A stretch of 64,000 nt of DNA from Melanocharis versteri. Taxonomy: Eukaryota > Chordata > Aves > Passeriformes > Melanocharitidae. The translations under genes and the position numbers were made by a program. The stretch spans positions 127,755 through 191,754 of the forward strand of contig VZTG01005244.1 in assembly GCA_013397845.1 (NCBI GenBank). The letters run 5' to 3'. The notes under the pieces are model-generated. The model saw nothing but the letters and a program-made list of their open reading frames with translations. It had not been told where the DNA came from and made no database searches. The stretch's first letter is position 1. Every line of letters starts with the position of its first letter. Positions 50,067 through 59,838 of the stretch are shown piece by piece.

Positions 50067-50247
50067 CTGCAAAGGAACAGTGCAGGCATTAACAAAACAT
50101 GCTGAACCCCCAGAGCTCCCCCAGCCAGGGCACAAAATCAGCTGTAAGGAAGATAACACACAGTAAGGAAGCTTTACATAAATGCTCTATATAACCAAGT
50201 TCAATATGTCCTGAATCAGGCTAATTAAGAACCACAGAACTGGTGTT

Positions 50248-50416
50248 AAATTGCCCAGGGAAGCTGTGGCTGCCCCATCCCTGGAAGTGTTCAAGGCCAG
50301 ATTGGACAGGGCTTGGAGCAACCTGGGATAGTGGGAGGTGTCCCTGCCATGGCAGGGAGTAGGATCCAGATGGTCTTAAGGTCCTTCCCAACCCAAACCA
50401 ACCTGCGATCCTACAA
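50248..50416 (+). repeat. CR1 LINE 3' end in RYK intron
   Basis: Starts aaattgcccagggaagctgt and ends cccaacccaaaccaacctgc then gatcctac. Antisense to RYK, and complementary over its length to part of the copy at 49314-49812. Confidence 0.9.
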
Positions 50417-52429
50417 AGTTGAACTAAACTTAAAATCTTAGTGCACTAAGATATCAGTGCTAAAAATCATGCATTTTTTAACATGACACTACAGAATATC
50501 TAAATTTAAACAATACCAAACACTGAACCATTGTCTAGTATAGAACTGTTATTTTTTTACATTTCACTTCTTCAAAATGCCTCGAAAATCCTCAAAAAAG
50601 TCTGTGAAATTCAAAGGATCAGAAGAGCAGACGGAATGAAATTATCACTTTTTGATTCCAAATGATCTCTATATTTGGAGAGTATGCTCAGGAATAGGAC
50701 TCAGGAAAAAAATGAGATTTAATCTCAGTAAACCTGACAGCTGGATCAGCATTCAACACATTCAGCCGACAATCCTTGCCAGAAGGAGCTGAAAGTGATG
50801 AAAAATCCATCAATTAATCCACGCACGAGCTGAGTACAAGGAAAATGATTTATTATCTGGTATCCAGAGACCCAGGAGACCAAACAGAGATGGGGCTGAT
50901 ACTGCACGCTCGTGACTCACCGCTCAAGTTACACATCATCATTTATTAAAAAGGGGCAGAATCCTGCCAGGCTGACACGATTCTTGCTTTAAGCAAGAGA
51001 AATCCCACCACTGCCTTGACCCAAGCCTTAGGGAAGGGATGTTTTCAGGTGGGAAGAGCAGAGGAGGGCAGGGGTGCAGATGTGGCCCCGCTCCAAACAG
51101 CCACTGAAGGAAATAAAACCCCTTTTTACCTGCAGGGGAGAAGAGTGCTGAGGGACAAAGGGTGGTCACCATGATGAGATAAAGGGTGATTCAAGCAAGA
51201 CCACTCTGGGAATATAGCTGTTCTAATTCCATAGGTAGCTGCATAAAAATGGCATGAAGAGATGCACAGCTTCATGTCCAACAGCAGGAAAGCCCCGGAA
51301 TTAAGATTCAACAAGAATCGTGGTTTGTTTTCCTACACTCTGGCTGACTGATAGAGCTGTTGGCAGGGGAGCAACACATTATTGGGAAAGTTTCAAGCCA
51401 GAGAACACATTCGAAAGAAAGTCATCCAAAAAGCAAGCCTGGAACACATCCCATGGCATCTCTGCAGACACAGACGCTGTTTGCACCACACTTCATCACC
51501 CGTTCCCTGTTACATGCAATGGATCACTGGGTTTGTTCCTACCAAACCCACAAAAACATCTGACATCAGCTTTTTGTGAAAAGAGTCCAGGTAGATGCAA
51601 AGCTGATATTTAGGTCACATGGTGTTTTCTACGCACAGAAAAACTGTTCGCTTTTGAACTCTACAGAATTCAGATGGTCACGTGTCTGCAGTTAGAACTG
51701 TGTGTTAAAAGGTGGGTGGCATTTATCCTCACGCAATGAAAAAAGGACTTCTGGTTTAAAATGTGCTGGAAGAGATGCTGAATTGCACTGGAGTTTTCAA
51801 AAATGGTTACAATACTGAGTTCTACTCATCCTAATAAAATTCCACAGCTCACTGCCACTGTTACATAAGCTTTGATTTCCCAGTCCTCACAAACAGTAAA
51901 TGCATTCACGTTCCAGATTTTTTAAAAAAAGTAAAAATAAAAAAAACCACCATTTAATTGAGTTCATTTAGCACTCTAAAAACATGCTTTTACAGGCAAC
52001 TTCCATTTCCTTTTCTGTCTTCAAGTTTGGTGTAACACAAACCCCCACGTGTTTTCCAATGAATACACATGTGGAGCAGAGCTGGCACCTTCCCTTCCTT
52101 CCTTCTTTTTCTTGTTGTTTATATGGCTGCAGCACTAGCACAGAGACCACGGAAGAAATAAAAACAACCAGAACTTCTCTGAAGTTTCCCAAACTGGCAT
52201 CAGACCACTATCCTGTGTGGGATGCATCTGAGGGCACTGAGGGAGCAAGCTGAGGTCACTGCAACACTGCTCTGATCTTTAAAAGGCCACCTCAACTGGG
52301 GGAGGTTCCTGACCACTGGAATGAAGGCATCCTCTGGAAGAGTTGGGATCCAGGGGAATATGGGCCACACAGTCAAACACCAGCTCCTGCTAATGTTAGG
52401 GAGCTCGTTATCCTGGAACTCACTCCCAT

Positions 52430-52740
52430 GTGTATGAAGCACAGGGATGTCTGGGAAGAGCCAGTGTGGATTTATGAAGGGAAGCTGTGCCTGACCAGAT
52501 CTTTGCTGAGCAGACAGAGCACAGGGCGAGCAACGGATGTCCACCTTGACTTCCAGAGGGTGCTGGGGCACTGACCAGGCTCTGCAGGGAATGGGCACGG
52601 CCCCGAGGCTGCCAGAGCTCCAGGAGCGTTTGGACAAAGCTCCCAGGGACAGGGTGGGATTGCCTGGGTGTCTGTGCAGGGCCAGGAGCTGAACTGGATG
52701 ATCCCTGTGGGTCCCTTCCAACTTGGAATATTCTATGGAA
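52430..52740 (+). repeat. CR1-like fragment, internally deleted
   Basis: At about 52456-52482 it encodes KSQCGFMKG, resembling the SQHGFxKG motif of the CR1 reverse transcriptase. A 3' tail follows within 300 bases (aactggatgatccctgtggg, tcccttccaacttggaatat, tctatgg). In an intact element these lie more than 1 kb apart, so an internal deletion is inferred. Confidence 0.65.
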
Positions 52741-52964
52741 AGCAGACCAGTACCAGTGAAGCTCCCTGAATTTGACTGTGCTCCCTGCAAGTGCTTCCAA
52801 GGGAACAGGACAGCACAGCAAGGGGCACTTTTGCTGTGCACGAAGGGCCTGACTGACCCCTGAACAATCTGCCACGAGCAGCTGATGCAGGAGTGGGCAC
52901 AGAGATGCTGCTCTCAACAGGCCACTGTTACCTATCCAATGCCATGATCCCCTGCCTCCAGCTC

Positions 52965-53455
52965 TAGGGTCCACAACATCAGAAGGATTAGAGCTGCTAG
53001 AGCAAGACCAGAGGAGGCCACAGAGATGTTCCAAGGGCTGGAGCCCCTCCCCTCTGGAGCCAGGCTGGGAGAGCCGGAGGTGTTCACCTGGAGAAGAGAA
53101 GGCTCCAGGGAGACCTTAGAGCCCCTTCCAGTGCCTAAAGAGGCTCCAGGAGAGCTGGAGAGGGACTATGGACAAGGGATAGAAGGACAGGACAAGGGGG
53201 AATGGCTTCCCACTGCCAGATGGCAGGGTTAGATGGGATTCTGGGAAGAAATTCTTCCCTGGGAGGGTGGTGAGGCCCTGGCACAGGGTGCCCAGAGAAG
53301 CTGTGGCTGCTCCATCCCTGGAAGTGTTCCAGGCCAGGCTGGACAGGGCTTGGAGCAACCTGGGATAGTGGAAGGTGTCCCTGTCCATGGCAGGGGGTAG
53401 AATTGGATGGGCTTTAAGGTCCCTTCCAACCCAAAACGTTCTGGGATTCTGCAAT
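52965..53455 (+). repeat. CR1 LINE 3' fragment in RYK intron (about 490 bases)
   Basis: Includes the ORF2 end region (gaggccacagagatgttcca), ggagaagagaaggctccagg and ggtgaggccctggcacaggg, and the tip ccaaaacgttctgggattct. It ends 77 bases from the RYK exon at 53532-53691, on that exon's donor side. Confidence 0.92.
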
Positions 53456-53531
53456 TGCCCAACAGCTGAAAAAACAGAAAAAATGTCAACAAAACACATT
53501 TCCAAAATGTATAAAGGGGAAAAAACCTCAC

Positions 53532-53691
53532 CACATCACTAGCACTGGAGAATTCATTGTTCACCAGGCTTTCCAGAGCCATCCAGCGGACTGGTCTGTT
53601 CTCGTTGTCCCCCAGGCAGTGGTAGTCCATGGGGAACAGGTCCCGGGACAGCGCGTTGTCCGTGATCTTCACCTGCAGCGCGTCGTCGATG
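53532..53691 (-). CDS. RYK: RYK coding exon with altered DFG motif (activation segment)
   Basis: The exon encodes IDDALQVKITDNALSRDLF, then PMDYHCLGDNENRPVRWMAL and ESLVNNEFSSASDV. The metal-binding DFG of active kinases is replaced by DNA (KITDNALSRD), the hallmark of RYK. The APE position reads ALE (RWMALESL), as in MET-type receptors. It therefore belongs to a catalytically impaired kinase-like domain that signals as a Wnt receptor partner rather than by phosphorylation, as known for RYK. The first base completes the Val codon (GT|C), and the exon ends in phase 0. Splice sites: acceptor TGTGCCCCAG|C, donor GTG|GTGAGG. As I recall it, the human protein has Thr where this one has Ala in IDDAL. 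Confidence 0.97.
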
Positions 53692-55656
53692 CTGGGGCAC
53701 AGAGAACAGCAGCGTTCAGCAACCCCAGCAGTGCAGCCCCACAGCAAACAGCTCTGCTCGGCCTTCAGGCCCACGCTCGGGATCTACCTGCGGAATGCTA
53801 ATCCACATCTCAAGCATTGGCACTCTCCCGCATCGAGACGCACTTGCTCTGTGATTAGCAAATATTATCACAGCACCTATTTATCCTGTGCCAACTGATA
53901 AGCACTAGAAAAATCAGCAGGCTTGATTAAATAAAACCAAACATTTACAAGTGAAGAAAAAATACCGTTAAAGCAAACAAGTAACTGCCTCAAGTTACTC
54001 CTGCTCTTTTGGAGATCCCCTACCAGAGCAATTAAACACCTTTTAGCTCTAGTACCTCTGTGGCAATAATGAGGCAAAGATCTTAGCAAAGCAAGAGCCA
54101 GTAATATCTTTAAGCAACCAGTACTCTTTGTGGTCCAAAAGCATGTCTCCAACCAAGCCATCCAGTGAAAAACTGTTTATTCCCTCCACAAGAAATACTG
54201 ATGCTTGTCAGAAATAGGGTACCAAGGGCAACTTACTTTTAATAAGAAAAGATGACTCAAAATAGCACAGAGAATTTGCCCCCTCTGGGATGTGATTCAA
54301 ACTTTCTGAACTTAAAACTGTGTGTAATAAAAGTTCAGTGTTCTCATAAACAGCTGACTTCAGAATATGGCAAAGATGTTGGCTTCAACATTGTATGACA
54401 AAAATACAGAAGGAACATTGGGTTGGGGGTATTGTAACAAATTGGTTTTTGTTGTCTTCTCATCTTGCCAATTATTTCTTTATTTTGATGAGAAAAGTGA
54501 AATATAAATGCTCAATCTGTGTGTTTCCCTCTTTACAATCTCAGATACCTTTTTATTTATCTTATCTATGCACTTTCAGGCCAGTTCATTACCCTCAAAA
54601 TTTTCAGACCAGAAAATTTCCTATCTCATCATTGTTAAGAGTGCAGAGAAATTCCTAGAAGACCCATCTGAAAACAAATTCAATCCAAAGGGCAATTCCC
54701 CAGCGATTACAGAGCCCTGACTTGTGTAATCCTTGTGTCCACTGTAATTGGACCCGGCTGCGCCATGGGCACATGAGACTAAAAGCATTTCCTCCCTTAA
54801 ACCTGCCAAGATCACTGGAATCCTGGCTCCCTTCCCAAAATCATGACACGGGTCTGATGCACCTTCCAGTCTTTCATCCCCCAGAGAAAACCTGGGGAAC
54901 AAAGAGGGGCAGGTGGAACAAAGTCCTTCAGGGGACCCTGGCTACTGGCACCTCTTTCTCTTTGCAAACACAAAACTGCAGGTGATGTCCCTGATGTTTG
55001 TGATCTCTGCCTCCTGTGGTCCCACTTCCTTCCCAATGAGCTCACCAGTGAGGAAAAGCAATAGAAACTGGGGACAGAATCTGTCAGGAACCCCACCACA
55101 CCGAGTGTCCTTATGTGGCACAAGAGCAGATGGAGAGTGAGCAGAGATGGTGGTCACTGAGTGACTGGATTCCTAGAAGGCCACCAAACACCTCCATCTC
55201 TACATTCTGGGGTGTATTCCAGCCTGAAGATGGTCTCAAACCCCTCTCTGGCATTCCTGCCATTCCAGAGCACACTTGTATCTATCCATCATTTGGCAAC
55301 TAAGAAATCTACCAATGAACAATGTCTTTAACTCAGTTTTTAAGGGGAAAAAATGAAGAAAACCACCTTCAAACACAAATCTATCCATTGATAAACCGCT
55401 GAAGATATTTCAAGCTTTTAATAAAGTTGAAGAGAAGCTTTAATTCTTTTCAAGCCTTCGAAAAAGTGATGGACAAACCCAGATGAAGCATTCACAGAGA
55501 GGATGTTCTGCGTCCTTTAAAACCACGCTTCCTGGTTCCCCTGGGCTTTGGAGGAAAACAACTTCACTGACTAAACCAGTGACCCAAAACCTGCATTTGG
55601 AAGGAGAGCTCAGGCTGAGTGCAGGGAGCTGCAGCTGCAGAGGGGACAGTACTCAC
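53692..55656 (-). other. RYK intron without recognised repeats
   Basis: This 1965-base intron has donor TGTGT|GTGAGT and acceptor GCCCCAG. It is AT-rich around 53850-54750, and I saw no CR1 copy or exon in it. Confidence 0.9.
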
Positions 55657-55766
55657 ACACAGTTCCTAGCAGCCAGGTCTTTGTGGATGACCTCCCGTCG
55701 GGCCAGGTAGCTCATCCCACAGGCGATCTGGATGGCCATATGGACAAGATCCTGCTGGGAAATCGC
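55657..55766 (-). CDS. RYK: RYK coding exon with HKD catalytic-loop variant
   Basis: The exon encodes AISQQDLVHMAIQIACGMSY then LARREVIHKDLAARNC plus two bases of a Val codon. HKDLAARN is the catalytic-loop motif with Lys in place of the usual Arg of HRD, as in RYK of other vertebrates. The preceding AIQIACGMSYL is helix alpha-E. Acceptor: CTCTTGCAG|GCG (phase 0). Donor: TGTGT|GTGAGT. The length of 110 bases equals 36 codons plus 2, in agreement with both neighbours. Confidence 0.97.
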
Positions 55767-56561
55767 CTGCAAGAGCCCAGAGCAGCAACCATCAGCCCCT
55801 TCAGCCCAGCACCTGCAGGGTTACTGGGTTTGCTGTGTCCCAGTGCCCCCTCCCCCCCCTTCTAGTCCCCACAGACACAACCACCTATGGACACTCATGA
55901 AGGTGCCTTACTCTAAATTTTAACTTCTTTTTTTGACGTGCCAAGGGAAAATATTTTCATCTTGCAACTGTCTCACTCTTTGTACCTGCTTTTCCTTTGA
56001 TTAGAGGTGGACATAGGCAAAAATGGCCCATTTTACCCCTCTTCCCACACCTTTTTTCACTTTGTTTCCCTGGAAACCAGCTCATTTCCAGGCAGCAGCA
56101 CAGTCAAAATCCTTGTTGCTCTCCAAAACCAGTATCAAAGGCTGTTGCTTCTGCTCCTTTTGCAACTTCACAGTCCCATCATAATTAAAATCTTGCATGT
56201 ATTTATAGCTTGGGATACCAAAAGTAGTATCAGTAAATCTGAAATTTCTCCACACATGATTTCCTCTAACTCAATCCACAATTTTCTCTATTTGTTGATA
56301 TAATTTTAGGACACATTGACTGTGCTCCTACCCTAATGAGAGGTGACTCAGCTTCCTGTGCTCTGAACACCCAGGATAAACAGCCAGGAATGCTTTCCTG
56401 GTGGGAATCAAGGCAAACACTTGCTGGGGAGTCACCTCTGCAGTTCCCTTGCCATCACACTGAACAGGAAAATGCCACAACCATTCCTCTGGTGGCACCA
56501 ACTCAGGTGCCAGAGCAAACGGAGGCTTAATGGGCACAAAATCCCACATGCCCCAGGGTAC
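55767..56561 (-). other. RYK short intron
   Basis: This 795-base intron has donor CAG|GTACCC and acceptor CTCTTGCAG. It is AT-rich with C/T-rich patches near 55850. No repeat family was recognised. Confidence 0.92.
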
Positions 56562-56694
56562 CTGAGGATTGTTGGCCTCCACCAATTTGCACTGTCGCAG
56601 GAAGAGTTTAAGGTTCCCCCAGTTCATGTAGGGCAGCAGCACCATTGGTTTCTCTCCCTCCTCTATACAGACATGAGTGATAGGCAGCAGATTC
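56562..56694 (-). CDS. RYK: RYK coding exon (hinge region of kinase-like domain)
   Basis: The exon encodes NLLPITHVCIEEGEKPMVLL, then PYMNWGNLKLFLRQCKLVEA and NNPQ, preceded by one base that completes Arg (AG|G). It covers strands beta-4 and beta-5 and the hinge (LPYMNWGNLK), reaching helix alpha-D. Compared with human RYK as I recall it, there is one conservative change in this stretch (PMVLL for PMVIL). Acceptor: TCTTCCAG|GAAT. Donor: CCTCAG|GTACCC. The 133 bases equal 44 codons plus 1. Confidence 0.96.
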
Positions 56695-58125
56695 CTGGAA
56701 GACAAATTCCTAATGTTATGGAACTGAAATTTGATAAAAATACTTTTTGATCCCTAAACACGATAATAAAATTAATTCAACATGGAAGAAAAGCATTTAA
56801 TCTTGTATTAGGAATTGCAGAGCACAATATGTCCAAATAACTGAAGCCCTAGACAGTACTTCTTTTAATAAATTAAATATTTGACTACTTTCCCGTTAGG
56901 AAGAACCCTCCAAATGTTTTCACTCGGTCCAAGAGGGCTGACATAATTGTTGTGAATACAGGTTACCATTTGTACTCTGAAGTGCTATATCCTAAACTGG
57001 GAAATGTAACATTCTAAATCCAAATACAGATATAAAATATATAGTTCCATTATAGCAGTTTAACAAAAAAAAGCCAGAACGTCATGTTTGATCCACTGTG
57101 AAGTGACAGAACAGAAAATTTTAGTTCTGAATCAGCCACTTCAAAGGTCCTTTCCAAGCCTTTTGTGGCTCAGGTAACCCCACGCTGCAGTGTCTCTGCA
57201 CATCTTCCTCAGAATGAATATAAAATTATATATATCAATACGTATATTCATAGAAACTCAAACCAAACTGGATACAGTTTCAATTTCCACTAATCATTTT
57301 TTAAAATACCTGTATTTTCCATTGAAAACCATTAATAAAAGTCACCAATGATTTACAATTGTTTTGAATTTTGAATTTTCTTGCTATTTCCTGAAGATTT
57401 CTCACAGCCAAGTGCCACATCCACGAGGTCTAGGGACCCATGAAGGTCCCAGCTTTATAGGCAGTGTAGGGAAGAAAAGCTTTTTGGACTTTCTTTTAAG
57501 AGTTTGACTTATAAAAGAGAGGACAACAGCTCATTCGGAATGATGAGAGCAGGGCAGGTTCATTTTGTTTCTATTTTAAGTATGTTTTACCAAGAACCTG
57601 CTACTCCTGTATTTTAGGCAAGGCCCTTATTATGTAAGGCTGGGAGAGCTGGGAATGTCCAGCCTGGAGAAGAGAGGAATCCAGGGAGACCTCAGAGCCC
57701 CATCCAGCACCTAAAGGGGCACCAAGAGAGCTGGAGAGGACTTTGGACAAGGATCTGGAGTGGCAGCACAAGGGGGAACAGCTTCCCACTGCCAGACAGG
57801 GATAGATGGGATCTTGGGAAGAAATTCTTCTGTGGGAGGGTGGGGAGGCCCTGGCACAGTTGTCCAGAGAAGCTGTGGCTGCCCCTGGATCCCTGGAAGT
57901 GTCCCAAGGCCAGGTTGGACGGGGCTTGGAGCACCCTGGTCTGGTGGAAGGTGTCCCTGCCCATGGCAGAGATAAGCTTTAAGGTCCCTTCCCACTCAAA
58001 CTACTCTGGCATTCCATGATTCTACAGAAGTGTGGCTGAATTCCCAACAAACAGCTCCCTCATCCCAGGGAGCTTTAGCCCAGGTCACAGTGACATGGAT
58101 TTGTCACCAGCCCTGCCTGCCCTAC
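56695..58125 (-). other. RYK intron with one CR1 fragment
   Basis: This 1431-base intron has donor CACAG|GTAGGG and acceptor TCTTCCAG. A CR1 copy antisense to the gene fills 57637-58026. The rest, 56700-57630, is very AT-rich and shows nothing recognisable. Confidence 0.92.
57637..58026 (+). repeat. CR1 LINE 3' fragment in RYK intron (about 390 bases)
   Basis: Runs from aggctgggagagctgggaat through cagcttcccactgccagaca to actactctggcattccatga and ttctac. It ends 100 bases from the 70-base RYK exon at 58126. Confidence 0.92.
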
Positions 58126-58195
58126 CTGTGGTGAAGCCCTCTGAGTTTACAGCTTTCCGTCAGCATCATTGTCACCTGCACCTCCGAGGCTTGAT
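58126..58195 (-). CDS. RYK: RYK coding exon (helix C of kinase-like domain)
   Basis: This short exon of 70 bases encodes QASEVQVTMMLTESCKLRGL then HH. It starts with two bases of an Asp codon (G|AT) and ends with two bases of the Arg codon that the next exon completes. It corresponds to helix alpha-C, EVQVTMMLTE, of RYK; human has Ile where this has Val, as I recall it. Acceptor: TTTCCCTCAG|AT. Donor: CACAG|GTAGGG. It is the most 5' RYK exon seen here. The exon with the glycine loop and the beta-3 lysine (VKTVK-D junction) must lie beyond position 64000. Confidence 0.94.
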
Positions 58196-58737
58196 CTGAG
58201 GGAAAAAGGAACCACAAATAAACATTGGAAACAAATCAACACATTAATTAAAATTCAGTCCAGATTTGCAAGCCACTTGAGGTCATTTGAGCATGAACAG
58301 AACTTGTTTGCCTCCTTTTTTAAAATGGCACTTACAGAAAGCCCCGAAGTTCAAGGCCAAGTTCTGAGGCTCATTTCTGCTTCCAGGAGTGGGGTGAAGC
58401 CCAGAAAGGAAATCAAGCACATTCCAGGTGCTGACAGGCTGTGGTTCTGCACTTCCTGACAGCTTCTGGGCAGGCACGAGCCAGCTGCACTGGGCACTGT
58501 GGTCCCATCCTGCACAGGACTGGTGCCTATGGAAGCAGTGGGATGTGCCAAGGGCTTCCCAAGCACAGAGGTGCTCCGAGGACACTGCTTTGCTGCTGAG
58601 TTACCACTCCAGGTACAGCTGTGTTTATTGCCACATGGCTGGAGGCTGTTTATGTCTAGATTTACTTATTTCCTTGGTCTCTGCTTGACATACTTGATTC
58701 TTGGTAACCTTAGAACTGTTTGCTGTTCTCCACCTTT

Positions 58738-58759
58738 AAAAATGAATAAATAAATAAAA
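58738..58759 (+). repeat. (AAAT)n short tandem run
   Basis: Reads aaaaatgaataaataaataaa: about four units in RYK intron sequence. Confidence 0.8.
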
Positions 58760-59367
58760 CCCCTGCTGCCAGCTAAAATTCAGGCACCTGTGAGAACTCC
58801 AGTGACCCACAGCAATCAGAATACCCACTGGACAGAAGCACAAGTGGTGCCTGGAACGCCTTCCCCGCCACTGTTTGTGTATTTGGGTTTTTTTCCCCCC
58901 TTTGGCGGCAAGAACCTCCACGGAAGCTTAAGGAGACGTCAAGGAGAGCTCTCCCAATCCCACCCTCGTCACACCTGGGAGCATTTTCTGTGTCTCCCTC
59001 GTGCTGGGACTAGTTCTGGCAGGGAGCTGGCACAGGAGAGCCCAGCACAGCCCAAGGAGCTCTCCTTGCTGCACTAGGGGGAATTAACGTGTTGCGAATG
59101 AGCCAAGCCAAAGTTTTACTGCCCTGGGAGGAAGAATAGGCAAGAAATCCTCTGCTCTTTCCCCTCCTCCAGGGTCTGATCCTACCCTCTGTACAGCTCT
59201 GACACCCTTTCCTAACTGAGCCTGAGCCCTGCAAAAGAAAATGTGACTGGCTGAGTGAAGAGTGATGGGAGCACTCTGGAGAAGCCCAGAGGTGCCACTA
59301 AATTAGTGACAATCATGGCTGTGGTGTATTATGGAATGCATCAACCAGTGCTTTTGGGCCCATCACT

Positions 59368-59838
59368 ACAAGGACATTGAGGGGCTGGAGCGTGTCCAGG
59401 GAAGGGAATGGAGCTGGGGAAGGGGCTGGAGCACCAGGAGCAGCTGAAGGAGCTGGGAAAGGGGCTCAGCCTGGAGAAAAGGAGGCTCAGGGGGAATCTT
59501 CTGGCTCTGCACAACTCCCTGACAGGAGGGGGCAGCTGGGGGGGGGGGGTTGGGCTCTGCTCCCAGGGAACAGGGACAGGACAAGAGGAAATGGCTTCAA
59601 GCTGTGCCAGGGGAGGTTTAAATCCCATATTAGGGAATATTTCTTGACAGAAAGGATGGTCAGACATTGAACAGGCAGCTCGGGGCAGTGGTTGAGTCGT
59701 CATCCCTGGAGGGATTTAAATCTGCGTGGATGTGGTCCCTGGGGACATGGGTCAGTGGTGGCCTCGGCAGTGCTGGAGGAATGGTTGGACTCGATGGTCT
59801 TAGAAGGTTTTTCCAACACAAACAAATCTGTGATTCCC
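59368..59838 (+). repeat. CR1 LINE 3' fragment in RYK intron (about 470 bases)
   Basis: Begins in the ORF2 end (acaaggacattgaggggctg), passes ggggctcagcctggagaaaa and a run of G near 59537-59550, and ends ggtttttccaacacaaac then aaatctgtgattcc. Confidence 0.9.

Larger units (their letters stand above)
50067..53531 (-). other. RYK intron with three plus-oriented CR1 fragments
   Basis: This 3465-base intron has donor GATGTG|GTGAGG and acceptor TTTGCAG|TGG. CR1 fragments lie at 50248-50416, 52430-52740 and 52965-53455, all antisense to RYK. The part from 50420 to 52420 is AT-rich and holds nothing I recognise. Confidence 0.92.
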
